Shown here: positions 22,618-30,504 of the stretch, in pieces
How positions within the stretch are numbered: the stretch's first letter is position 1
Layout: each line of letters opens with the position of its first letter
Source: Candidatus Ferrigenium altingense
GTDB lineage: Bacteria > Pseudomonadota > Gammaproteobacteria > Burkholderiales > Gallionellaceae
Assembly: GCA_020621985.1 (NCBI GenBank)
Contig: JAHRYS010000003.1
Coordinates: 1-64,000, forward strand
Length of the DNA stretch: 64,000 bases
Direction of reading: 5' to 3'
Notes under the pieces: model-generated
The model's input: only the letters and a program-made list of their open reading frames with translations
Databases searched by the model: none
What the model was told of the DNA's origin: nothing
Made by a program: the position numbers and the translations under genes

Positions 22618-22876
22618 CATGACATGGTTTACGGTACTTTCCACGGTTGGGGCGGCGCTGGCGATTGCGCTCGGCGTGATGTTTCCGGCGCTGGCGATGG
22701 GGCGCGCAATCGGCTCGGCGCTGGACGCGCTGGCGCGCCAGCCGGAAGCGGAGAAAGCGATCACGCGCACGCTGTTCATCGGCCTCGCGATGATCGAATC
22801 GCTGGCGATTTACGTGCTGGTGATCGTGCTGATCATCCTGTTCCGCAACCCGTTGTTGCAATACCTGATCCCTTAA
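22604..22876 (+). CDS. atpE: N-type ATPase Fo rotor subunit c
   Basis: The 90-residue two-helix protein has the cytoplasmic loop ARQPE and the ion-binding carboxylate in GLAMIESLAIY (Glu65, Ser66, Tyr70). By position, residue 32 in helix 1 is Met; in the sodium-binding c subunit of Ilyobacter it is Gln, and in many N-ATPases it is acidic. The full sodium ligand set is therefore absent. The ATG at 22604 has GAGG 6 bases upstream; another ATG two codons later is possible. Confidence 0.92.
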   Translation: MAMDDMTWFTVLSTVGAALAIALGVMFPALAMGRAIGSALDALARQPEAEKAITRTLFIGLAMIESLAIYVLVIVLIILFRNPLLQYLIP

Positions 22877-22891
22877 GCGCCGGGGCTGACC

Positions 22892-23641
22892 GTGGAATTC
22901 GACTGGACGACCTTCGCTCTCGAAATCATCAACTTCCTGATCCTGGTCTGGATCCTGAAGCGGTTTTTGTATCGCCCGGTGCTCGATGTCATCGCGAGGC
23001 GCCGCGCCGGGGTCGAGAAGACGCTGGCCGATGCCAAGCGCATCGAAGCCGAGGCGGGCGAACTCAGGCAGCGCTGCGAGTGCGAACTGGCGCAATGGGA
23101 AAAGGACAAGGAAGCGGCGCAGGCGCGGCTGCGCGAGGAACTGGCGATGGAGCGCGAACGCCTGATGGCCGGGCTGGAAGCGTCGATCGCCGAGGAACGC
23201 GAACGGCGGCGCGTGCTGGACGAGCGGCGTCAGCACGACTTTCAGCGCGCGGTCGAGGAGCAGGGCATCGCGCAGGGCGCGGCCTTCTCCGCCAGGCTGC
23301 TCGGCCGCGTGGCCACGCCGGAGCTGGAGGCGCGGCTGTATGCATTGCTGCTGGAGGATTTGCGCAGCCTGCGCCCCGAAGACAAACGCGCCGTGGCCGA
23401 GGCCGCCGCCGTGCCCGGACTGGAACTCAGGGTGCAGAGCGCGTTCGCGCTCGACGAAGGCCGGCGTGCCGAACTGGCGCGCGCGCTGGCCGAAGCGACC
23501 GGCAAGACGCTGCCGGTCGAATACCGCGAGAACCCGGACCTGCTGGCCGGATTCCACGTGGCCATCGGGCCGTGGATACTGCACGCCAACCTGCGCGACG
23601 AATTGAAGTTTTTCAGCGGTGCGTTGCGTTATGCCGGATAG
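22892..23641 (+). CDS. atpF: N-type ATPase subunit b with extended, delta-like C-terminus
   Basis: The 249-residue protein starts with GTG. It has one N-terminal membrane helix (ALEIINFLILVWILKRFLY), a long Glu/Arg/Ala coiled coil to about residue 150, and a C-terminal part (LRDLRSLRPEDK-like region to GFHVAIGPWILHANLRDEL) that resembles the delta subunit's end. N-ATPase operons lack a separate delta gene, which fits this long b. A 400-base repeat-filled gap follows before atpA. Confidence 0.87.
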   Translation: MEFDWTTFALEIINFLILVWILKRFLYRPVLDVIARRRAGVEKTLADAKRIEAEAGELRQRCECELAQWEKDKEAAQARLREELAMERERLMAGLEASIAEERERRRVLDERRQHDFQRAVEEQGIAQGAAFSARLLGRVATPELEARLYALLLEDLRSLRPEDKRAVAEAAAVPGLELRVQSAFALDEGRRAELARALAEATGKTLPVEYRENPDLLAGFHVAIGPWILHANLRDELKFFSGALRYAG

Positions 23642-23651
23642 ACGGGAAAAG

Positions 23652-24050
23652 CACTTCACCACGAAGATCACGAAGGGCACGAAGAAAAACTAAATATGGC
23701 GACGTATGCTGCCGCATAAACAACCGTTCGCCCTGAGCTTGTCGAAGGGCGGGAAGCCTTTCCGGGAGGCCGTTCATGGTTCGACAAGCTCACCACGAAC
23801 GGCTTCAGAGATTTTCTTTCAATTTTGTCGTCATGTTTAATAGGGCATTCTTTAATGAAATTCATCTCAATTTGTGATCGCGCAATATCTTGCAACTAAC
23901 CTTTGTGATTCATGAGGCGCAGTTGCTGACTTACATGAAGCTGGCAAATATCGGAACAGGGTTGCTTATCAATTTCAATACCGGGTTATTGAAAAATGGA
24001 ATCAAACGCTTTGTACTGTAAAGCTCAATTCTTCGTGATCTTCGTGGTGA
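23652..24050. repeat. CACGAAG-type inverted-repeat element between atpF and atpA
   Basis: This fills the 409-base gap without a gene. The left arm TTCACCACGAAGATCACGAA (from 23655) mirrors the right arm CTTCGTGATCTTCGTGGTGA (24031-24050). The interior is AT-rich and contains a second inverted repeat (23724-23802). The right arm ends directly at the atpA ATG, so any upstream ribosome-binding sequence lies within the repeat. No terminator or convincing promoter is visible. Confidence 0.8.
23724..23802. repeat. Nested GAGCTTGTCGAA-type inverted repeat
   Basis: CGTTCGCCCTGAGCTTGTCG at the left mirrors CGACAAGCTCACCACGAACG at the right around a GC-rich centre. This palindromic unit is a widespread bacterial extragenic repeat. 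It lies inside the larger CACGAAG-type element, so it probably inserted later. Confidence 0.75.
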
Positions 24051-25541
24051 ATGGTTATGTCGATCGCTGAATCGCCGCTCGCCGCGCAGGCCGAGTGGCT
24101 GGCGCAGTATCGCTATGCGCTGCGCCTCTCCGAGCAGGGCACGGTGGCGTCGGTCGGCGACGGCATCGCCTGGATCAGCGGGCTGCCTTCGGCGCGCATG
24201 GACGAGATCGTGCAGCTTGAGGACGGCAGCAGCGCGCTGGTATTTCATCTCGCGCGCAGCCGCATCGGCGCGATCCTGCTGCGCCAGACCGAGCGGCTGA
24301 CCGCGGGCACCTCGGCCTTCCTGACCGGCAAGCGGCTGAGCATCGGGGTCGGCGACGAGTTGCTGGGCAGGGTGATCGACCCGCTCGGCGCGCCGCTCGA
24401 CGACGGCGGGCCGCTCAACCCGCATGCGCACCGCCTGCTCGACGTGCGCTCGCCGCCGATCATCGCGCGCGACTTCGTGGAACAGCCGATGTATACCGGC
24501 AACAAGATCGTCGACACGCTGATTCCCGTCGGCAAGGGACAGCGGCAACTGATCGTCGGCGACAACGGCACCGGCAAGAGCGCGCTCGCCGTCGATGCGG
24601 TGATCAACCAGCGCGGCAAGAACGTCTATTGCGTCTACGTACTGATCGGGCAGAAGCGCTCCGCCGTGGTGAACACCATCGAAACCTTGCGCCGTGCGGG
24701 CGCGCTGGACTACACCACGCTGGTGGTCGCGGAAGCCACGGCGATGCCCGGCCTCAAATACCTCGCGCCGTTCGCCGGCTGCACCGTCGCCGACGCATGG
24801 ACCTGGCAGGGGCGCGACACGCTGATCGTCTACGACGACCTCACCACCCATGCGCGCAGCTACCGCGAACTCTCGCTGCTGCTGCGCCGCCCGCCGGGGC
24901 GCGAGGCGTATCCCGGCGACATCTTCTACCTGCATGCGCGCCTGCTGGAGCGCTCCACGCGCCTCGCGCCCAAGCACGGCGGCGGCAGCATGACCGCGCT
25001 GCCGATCATCGAGACCGAGCAGGGCGAAATCTCGTCGTACATCCCGACCAACCTGATCTCGATCACCGACGGCCAGATATACCTCGACCACGACCTGTTC
25101 GCGCGCGGCTTCCTGCCCGCGATCGACGTCACGCGCTCGGTGTCGCGCATCGGCGGCAACGCCCAGCATCCGAACATCAAGAAGGAAGCGGGGCGGATGA
25201 AGCTGGATTATTTGCAGTTCATCGAGCTGGAGGTGTTCACCCGCTTCGGCTCGCGGCTTGAGGCGAGCATGGAGGCGCGCATCCGGCGCGGCCAGATGCT
25301 GCGCGAAATGCTCAAGCAGGACCTGCTCAGCCCGCTGTCCATCGAGTTCCAGATGGCGTGGCTGGTGGCCTACAACGAGGGGCTGTTCGACGGCGTCGAG
25401 CCGGCAAAGGTGAAGCAGCGCCTCGCGCTCTTGCAGCAGAAGGTCGAGCGCGCCGGGGTAAGCATCGAAGAGGGGCGCGACCGCTGGAAGGAGCTGGTGC
25501 ATGCGTGGCTGAGCGAGGAAGAGGCTCCAGAGGCCGCTTGA
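24051..25541 (+). CDS. atpA: N-type ATPase F1 subunit alpha
   Basis: The 496-residue non-catalytic subunit has [13 protein letters not shown] (P-loop, near residue 170), [32 protein letters not shown] and [20 protein letters not shown]-type motifs, including the conserved arginine-finger region VSRIGGNAQ. Two starts are possible, ATG at 24051 and at 24057; both directly follow a repeat arm. The gene is separated from atpF and atpG by repeat elements but is otherwise intact. Confidence 0.94.
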   Translation: MVMSIAESPLAAQAEWLAQYRYALRLSEQGTVASVGDGIAWISGLPSARMDEIVQLEDGSSALVFHLARSRIGAILLRQTERLTAGTSAFLTGKRLSIGVGDELLGRVIDPLGAPLDDGGPLNPHAHRLLDVRSPPIIARDFVEQPMYTGNKIVDTLIPVGKGQRQLIVGDNGTGKSALAVDAVINQRGKNVYCVYVLIGQKRSAVVNTIETLRRAGALDYTTLVVAEATAMPGLKYLAPFAGCTVADAWTWQGRDTLIVYDDLTTHARSYRELSLLLRRPPGREAYPGDIFYLHARLLERSTRLAPKHGGGSMTALPIIETEQGEISSYIPTNLISITDGQIYLDHDLFARGFLPAIDVTRSVSRIGGNAQHPNIKKEAGRMKLDYLQFIELEVFTRFGSRLEASMEARIRRGQMLREMLKQDLLSPLSIEFQMAWLVAYNEGLFDGVEPAKVKQRLALLQQKVERAGVSIEEGRDRWKELVHAWLSEEEAPEAA

Positions 25542-25550
25542 ACCCCAAAA

Positions 25551-25697
25551 CCTATTTGAACCACGAAGACACGAAGCACATGAAGAAAAACAATGCATAT
25601 CAAAAATTGCGGCTACCTTGGGGGCGGGTGCTCAATGTCGTGCAACTTCCTGGTTTGAATCTTCGTGCTCTTCGTGCCTTTGCGGTGAACCAGGTTT
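25551..25697. repeat. CACGAAG-type inverted-repeat element between atpA and atpG
   Basis: The left end CCTATTTGAACCACGAAGAC (25551-25570) mirrors the right end, CTTCGTGCCTTTGCGGTGAA then CCAGGTT, finishing near 25696. It fills the 160-base gap between atpA and atpG, which elsewhere in this operon would be a few bases. It is the second copy of this family inside the ATPase operon. Confidence 0.78.
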
Positions 25698-25701
25698 ATA
25701 A

Positions 25702-26547
25702 ATGAGCAAACGGCGTGAGGTAAGGGAGCGGCTGGCGACGCTCGACGAAATCGACGGCATCATGGTCGCGATGAAAAACCTCGCCCTGCTGGAGACGCGC
25801 CGGCTGGAAACCTTCCTGGGCACGCAGCGCCGCGCGGTGACCAGCATCGAGGCGGCCGCGCAGGACTTCCTCGGCTTCTATCCCGAAACGGCGGCGCATC
25901 CCGGCGGTGCGCGGCAACTGCTGCTGGTGTTCGGCTCCGAGCGCGGCCTGTGCGGCGACTTCAACGAGACGCTGCTCGCACCGCTGGCTGCCGCCATGCA
26001 GCAGGAGGACACCCTGCCGGTGGTGGTGGGGCGCAGGCTGGAATCCAAGCTGCAGGGTGATCGGCGCATCGCCGCCTTCGTCGAAGGCCCAGGCGTCGCG
26101 GAGGAAGTGCCGGCTGCGCTGGTGCGGCTGGCCGGGGTGCTGGGCGAGCTGCAGCAGCAGCGGCCCGAGGAGGCGTGGCGCATCGGCGCGCTGTACCACG
26201 ACGACGAAAGCGGCGCGCCAAGGCTGCGCCAGTTGCTGCCGCTGGAGCTGCCAAAAAAGAGGCCGGCCTATTCGCATCCGCCGCTGCTCAACCTGGAGCC
26301 GGCGCAGTTCCTCTCGCAGCTCACCAGCCAGTACCTCTACGCCGTGCTGCACGAGGTGTTCTACGCCTCGCTGATGGCGGAGAACCGCAAGCGGCTGGAG
26401 CACATGGACAGCGCCATCCGTCGCCTGGAGAAGGACGAGGCCAAGCTGCGCCTGCGCTACAACGCGCTGCGCCAGGAGGAGATCATCGAGGAGATCGAGA
26501 TCATCATGCTCAGCGCCGAGGCGCTGGTGAGCCAGCGGGCGGGGTAG
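25702..26547 (+). CDS. atpG: N-type ATPase F1 subunit gamma
   Basis: The 281-residue central-shaft protein begins MSKRREVRERLATLDEIDGI. It contains VFGSERGLCGDFNE, the gamma signature region, and ends in a long helix with the ARLRYNALRQEEIIEEIEII-like tail. It is the last gene of the operon. The ATG follows a repeat element with no clear ribosome-binding sequence. Confidence 0.92.
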   Translation: MSKRREVRERLATLDEIDGIMVAMKNLALLETRRLETFLGTQRRAVTSIEAAAQDFLGFYPETAAHPGGARQLLLVFGSERGLCGDFNETLLAPLAAAMQQEDTLPVVVGRRLESKLQGDRRIAAFVEGPGVAEEVPAALVRLAGVLGELQQQRPEEAWRIGALYHDDESGAPRLRQLLPLELPKKRPAYSHPPLLNLEPAQFLSQLTSQYLYAVLHEVFYASLMAENRKRLEHMDSAIRRLEKDEAKLRLRYNALRQEEIIEEIEIIMLSAEALVSQRAG

Positions 26548-26684
26548 CGATGGCGGGCGGAATCAAAGAGGATTTGGATTTTGAAAAGGAAATGAAAAAT
26601 GCAAAAACATAATGCGACGCTGGCCCCTTTAATTCTTGTGCTATTAATCTCACTAGACACAGAAAATTTTGTTGAGCGAAATTT

Positions 26685-27755
26685 ATGAATAGAATTTTGG
26701 TGACAGGTCTTGCATTGGGGAATGATGCAGATATTGATGCGTGTCAGTCATGCAACTATGACTTGACGTGGCTGTTTGCTAATCCTTCTACTTTGTTATG
26801 GGCTGACAAAATAGTCCTCACCCCAGAAATACTGGCGTATATAAAAAATTCCTACTACCCAGATGGGAAGGAAAACCTTGGTAGGGCAGTGAGTTTGATT
26901 TTTGAGAGACTCGAAGATAATGGGTTAATTGAAATTAGGTCAGCATCTGATGTGATTACAAAGAAAGTTAAGGATGAAATATTTGCATTAATTGAAGAGG
27001 AAAGAGAGAGGCTCCCTTTAACGTTTCCGCAATCAGTGAAACTTGGAAGAGGTAAAGTACCGGGCCAGATATTTGTTAATGGTGCTGAGTACTGTGCGCC
27101 ATCTATTTGGACTATGTACGCAAGTTTCATCCTCGCAAAAAAATGGGACGCTGGTTTACTACTGCCACAATATTCGCAGAATTATTTTGAGAAGGCTCTT
27201 CGCGTTGTTCACGATAATCCAACTAAGCTCAATGAGAAGCTTGTAGCATTTGATGAAATTATCAAATCAAAGCTTCCAGAGCAGGAATTGTTGCCAGTAA
27301 TTTTGCTTGATGCAAAGTTGTGCGAATCATGTAGGAAATATGACTCTTGCGATTCAGATGTTCTGAATAAAGTTGAGGAGAATATACGGGACATTATGCT
27401 TTGGCGCTCATACGACGAGGTGCAGGAGCTTAAGTCTGTTATTGGTAAAATTTCAAAATTGGCTGATAAAGAGAATGTTTCATCAACTGAATTGGTGAAA
27501 GCATTTAAAGCAGATGAACAGAGAATTAATAAATCTATGAACTCTGTTTTTCCAAAAGTGGAGCGGTGGTCAAATATGGCTACGGTGCTGTCAATTCCAG
27601 CGGTTGTGGCAGGTATCTCAACTGGCTCTACGACATTGGCGACTGTAGGTGCTGGAGTTGCAGGAATTGCCACGGTAACAAATAAGTATCTTGAAATTGT
27701 TCGCAGTAAATATCGTTGGGTAGGTCACAAAATCGGCGCAATTGCAAAGAAATAG
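26685..27755 (+). CDS. AT-rich orphan protein of unknown function with C-terminal hydrophobic segment
   Basis: I do not recognise this 356-residue protein. Its base composition and codon use are clearly more AT-rich than both neighbours, pointing to recent acquisition. Visible features are an early CQSC pair, a CESCRKYDSC cluster near residue 215, a charged helical stretch (240-290), and a C-terminal Gly/Ala/Thr-rich hydrophobic segment (about 300-335) with a basic tail that could insert in or associate with membrane. It stands alone between the ATPase operon and the metal-efflux island. The ATG at 26685 has only a weak purine stretch upstream. Confidence 0.6.
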   Translation: MNRILVTGLALGNDADIDACQSCNYDLTWLFANPSTLLWADKIVLTPEILAYIKNSYYPDGKENLGRAVSLIFERLEDNGLIEIRSASDVITKKVKDEIFALIEEERERLPLTFPQSVKLGRGKVPGQIFVNGAEYCAPSIWTMYASFILAKKWDAGLLLPQYSQNYFEKALRVVHDNPTKLNEKLVAFDEIIKSKLPEQELLPVILLDAKLCESCRKYDSCDSDVLNKVEENIRDIMLWRSYDEVQELKSVIGKISKLADKENVSSTELVKAFKADEQRINKSMNSVFPKVERWSNMATVLSIPAVVAGISTGSTTLATVGAGVAGIATVTNKYLEIVRSKYRWVGHKIGAIAKK

Positions 27756-27849
27756 CTAATGGGAACGTGGTGACCAATGTAATTAAAAGGGTCAGCTTCG
27801 CATTGTTTTTGCATTACTCCTTCCAAGATTCAAACTCACTGTTGTTTCA

Positions 27850-28045
27850 GTGTGCGGCATGCCCCGACAGCACGCACGGATGTTCGCCGGTTTCGACCCG
27901 GATGGTGGTGTGGTCGATGTCGAACTCGTCGTGCAGGGCGTTCGCGATGCGGCACAGGAAATCGTCGCCGGGCTGTCCGTCCGGCATGACGAGGAGGTTG
28001 AGGTCGTGCCGCTCGCCGCGCGGCATGAACAGCCAGGCGGTCAAG
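27850..28045 (-). pseudogene. Internally deleted 3' fragment of a CDF metal-efflux gene
   Basis: Read on the minus strand, the fragment encodes TAWLFMPRGERHDLNL and then MPDGQPGDDFLCRIANALHD, ending at GHAAH. Both pieces match the intact CDF gene at 32065-32970, but about 105 codons between them are missing. Nucleotide identity to the intact copy is high. It begins at the last codons of the RcnA-like gene, so the copy joined that gene's 3' end. Confidence 0.8.
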
Positions 28046-29159
28046 CCAAGGCATGCAAGCCTTGATAGCCGACATAGAATCCGACCATCAAAATCAAGAC
28101 GCCAGAGAAATAAGGCGCTTTCCGGGCGAAGTCGCCGAAGCCACGCCATCTTCCGGATACGTGCTTGACGCTCAGGGCGGCCAATACGCCTGACGCCACC
28201 ATCGTCAGTGCCAAGCCAATGCTGAAGCACAAGACCAGGGTAGTGCCCAGCGCGATCTGTTTCAGTTGCAGGCATAGCAGCAGCACGGTGATGGAGGCGG
28301 GGCACGGAATCAGCCCTCCAGTCAGCCCGAACAGGACGATCTGCCCGGTCGTCACTTTCCGGTTGGCGAAGCGGCGGCGGATGTCGTTGGCGTGGGCCAG
28401 CTCGTGCGGGTCCTGGTAGCCGGGGGCAGACACGTCCAATCCTTCATAGTCCTTGATGGCGTGGTGGTCGTGCTCGACGAACTCCACGTCATAGTCGTGG
28501 CTGTGATGCTCAGGCCCCAGGCGCAGACGGGCCACAAACTCATGCGGTTCGGGAATCTCCTGCACGGACTCCACGAAACCGTCGCGCTGCACAAAAGTGA
28601 ACGACTGGCGGCTGCCATCCGGGCGCTCCGTCTCGACGCTCACCTGATCGGCGGTCCAGGTATGGACATGCTTGCTTTCGAGGGACAGCCGGAAGCGCGG
28701 CGGCACACCGCCCTCGAACACTTCCAGCCGCACTACCCCGTGGCCGGTGTCGATGTGTTTGGCCTCGTCGTGGTGGTGGCCGTGGTCATCTCCGTGGTCG
28801 TGGAAACAGGCGCGCTGCTGCTGCCATGTTCGCCAGATCATCCACAGGGCAACACCGACGATCAGCACGGCGGACGCCATCTGGAGATAGGGTTCGCTGG
28901 TTTCTGCATCCCATTTCTGGCCGAAGTGCATCCCGCCAAGCGCGATGACCCAGACCACCGCAGTATGGGAAATTGCGGCCGACAGCCCCAGCAGGATCGC
29001 TTGCGTCTTCGTGCCGCGAATGGCAACGATGAAGGCAGCCATCATGGTCTTGGAGTGGCCGGGTTCGAGGCCGTGCAGCGCGCCGAGCAAGAGGGCGCTC
29101 GGAATGAACAGCCAGGCATTGGCTGCGCCCTGCTGCAGCAGGGTGGAAAACTCGGTCAT
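28041..29159 (-). CDS. RcnA-like nickel/cobalt exporter
   Basis: The 372-residue membrane protein has the NiCoT/RcnA pattern. GALHGLEPGHSKTMMAAF in the first helices is the HxxxGHS-type metal motif, a His/Asp-rich loop (HDHGDDHGHHHDEAKH) follows near residue 120, and there is a second His-rich stretch. GLTGGLIPCPASITVLLLCL comes in the C-terminal half. Such proteins expel Ni2+ or Co2+. Its repressor lies 9 bases upstream on the same strand. The last codons abut a CDF gene fragment. Confidence 0.88.
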   Translation of the reverse strand: MTEFSTLLQQGAANAWLFIPSALLLGALHGLEPGHSKTMMAAFIVAIRGTKTQAILLGLSAAISHTAVVWVIALGGMHFGQKWDAETSEPYLQMASAVLIVGVALWMIWRTWQQQRACFHDHGDDHGHHHDEAKHIDTGHGVVRLEVFEGGVPPRFRLSLESKHVHTWTADQVSVETERPDGSRQSFTFVQRDGFVESVQEIPEPHEFVARLRLGPEHHSHDYDVEFVEHDHHAIKDYEGLDVSAPGYQDPHELAHANDIRRRFANRKVTTGQIVLFGLTGGLIPCPASITVLLLCLQLKQIALGTTLVLCFSIGLALTMVASGVLAALSVKHVSGRWRGFGDFARKAPYFSGVLILMVGFYVGYQGLHALA

Positions 29160-29168
29160 TGGCGTTCC

Positions 29169-29438
29169 TTACAGGTATTTGGTGATGGCCTTGAACTCTC
29201 GGATGGTGTCGTCCGCGCTTTGGGTGCCTTTTCGCACCGTGTCTTCGAGGCAATGGTCTATGTGGTCATGCACCAGGGCTTTCTTGGCATTGCCGATGGC
29301 GCTCTCGACGGCCTGTAATTGCTGGGCGATGTCCAGGCAGCCGCGCTCCTCTTCGAGCATGGCGATGATGCTCCTGAGGTGGCCTTCGGCCCGTTTCAGC
29401 CGTTTGATGATGTCGGGGTGTGAGGCGTGCGTTGTCAT
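29169..29438 (-). CDS. CsoR/RcnR-family metal-sensing repressor
   Basis: The 89-residue all-helical protein belongs to the DUF156 family (CsoR, RcnR, FrmR, InrS). Cys34, His59 and Cys63 have the spacing of the Cys-His-Cys site of CsoR and of the nickel sensor InrS; RcnR instead uses His-Cys-His-His. A His4/His7 pair near the N-terminus could supply a further ligand. Since the adjacent gene is an RcnA-like exporter, nickel or cobalt is the probable signal, but copper cannot be excluded from sequence. An operator-like site lies just upstream. Confidence 0.87.
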   Translation of the reverse strand: MTTHASHPDIIKRLKRAEGHLRSIIAMLEEERGCLDIAQQLQAVESAIGNAKKALVHDHIDHCLEDTVRKGTQSADDTIREFKAITKYL

Positions 29439-29448
29439 GATGATTTAT

Positions 29449-29471
29449 CCTATCCTGGGGGGGAGGATAGG
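29449..29471. promoter_or_regulatory. RcnR/InrS-type operator: inverted repeat around a G7 tract
   Basis: CCTATCCT (29449-29456), seven G (29457-29463) and AGGATAGG (29464-29471) form a perfect 8-bp inverted repeat around a G-tract. RcnR operators have the same plan (short inverted arms flanking a run of G). It lies between the divergent repressor and CDF genes, so it may control both directions. Confidence 0.75.
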
Positions 29472-29472
29472 C

Positions 29473-29478
29473 TATAAT
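29473..29478 (+). promoter_or_regulatory. Probable -10 box for the CDF/CorA-like operon
   Basis: TATAAT starts two bases after the operator. The G-tract operator would lie in the -10/-35 spacer, where repressor binding should block polymerase. No strong -35 hexamer was seen, consistent with a regulated promoter. Confidence 0.6.
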
Positions 29479-29571
29479 ATTAAAATATGCAAATAGCGCC
29501 TTTGTTGGTTGATTTTCCTAACCATAGTTTTGCGCGTTGCCGAATAATTGTTTCAATTGTGGAAGGCAAAT

Positions 29572-30495
29572 ATGAATAACCTTCAGGACATGGCCGAACT
29601 CGACAGCGAAGAAAACACCCCGGAACGCGAAGCCGCCACCAAGCGCAGCACCTGGGTCAGCGTGGCCGTCAATCTGTGCCTGACCATCACGCAGGTCATT
29701 GCCGGCGTGATAGCGGGCTCCCAAGCGCTGATCGCCGACGGCATCCACTCCCTGTCTGACCTGGTGGCCGATTTTGTGGTGCTCCTGGCCGTGCATCACA
29801 GCAAGAAACAGGCGGACGAAGACCATCATTACGGCCACCAGCGGTATGAGAACGCCGCCGCCATGGTCATTGGCGGGTTGCTGCTTGCAGTGGGGATCGG
29901 CATGATCTGGTCCGCCGTCCACAAGCTGCAGGCGCCGGAGTCCATCCAGACGGTTCATATGCTGGCGCTTTGGGTGGCGCTGGGCGCCCTCGTCGTCAAG
30001 GAGACACTCTTCCGCTACATGCTGGCCGTTGCCGAGCGGGTCCGCTCCAGCATGCTGGTCGCGAATGCGTGGCATGCCCGTTCCGATGCCGCATCTTCTC
30101 TCGTGGTCGCAATCGGCATCGGTGGCAATCTTCTTGGATATGCGCTTCTCGACCCCATAGCCGCGCTGATTGTGGGGTTCATGGTCATCAAAATGGGCTG
30201 GGAGTTTTCCTGGAACGCCCTCCATGATCTGACGGATCGGGCCGCTACCGAGGAACAGATTGCGGGCATCTCCGCCGAAATTCTCGCCACTCCCGGTGTC
30301 TTGGGGCTGCATGAACTGAAAACCCGCAAAACTGGCGACATGATTCTGGCTGATGTCCATTTGGAGATCGATGGCAGTCTCACTGTTGCAGAAGGGCATG
30401 ACATTGCCCGGCAAGCCAAGCTCAATGTAATGGCTCGCCATCCTGTTCTCTATCTGATGACCCACGTTGACCCAGAAACCCCCAAAGCAAAGTAG
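29572..30495 (+). CDS. CDF family divalent-metal efflux transporter (DmeF/FieF-like)
   Basis: The 307-residue protein has six membrane helices and a C-terminal cytoplasmic domain. Metal-site residues are in ADGIHSLSD (His-x3-Asp) and NAWHARSDA (His-x3-Asp). It is a proton/metal antiporter for Zn, Co, Ni or Fe; placement beside the RcnR-like operator favours Co/Ni. GGAAGG lies about 6 bases before the ATG at 29572. A CorA-like gene follows after 9 bases. Confidence 0.87.
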   Translation: MNNLQDMAELDSEENTPEREAATKRSTWVSVAVNLCLTITQVIAGVIAGSQALIADGIHSLSDLVADFVVLLAVHHSKKQADEDHHYGHQRYENAAAMVIGGLLLAVGIGMIWSAVHKLQAPESIQTVHMLALWVALGALVVKETLFRYMLAVAERVRSSMLVANAWHARSDAASSLVVAIGIGGNLLGYALLDPIAALIVGFMVIKMGWEFSWNALHDLTDRAATEEQIAGISAEILATPGVLGLHELKTRKTGDMILADVHLEIDGSLTVAEGHDIARQAKLNVMARHPVLYLMTHVDPETPKAK

Positions 30496-30504
30496 GAAAC
30501 TCAT

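Noticed and set aside
26550-26612. Twenty-codon frame just after atpG starting MAGGIKEDLDFE
   Set aside because: Too short, no clear ribosome site before it and no resemblance to a known peptide; probably residual sequence.
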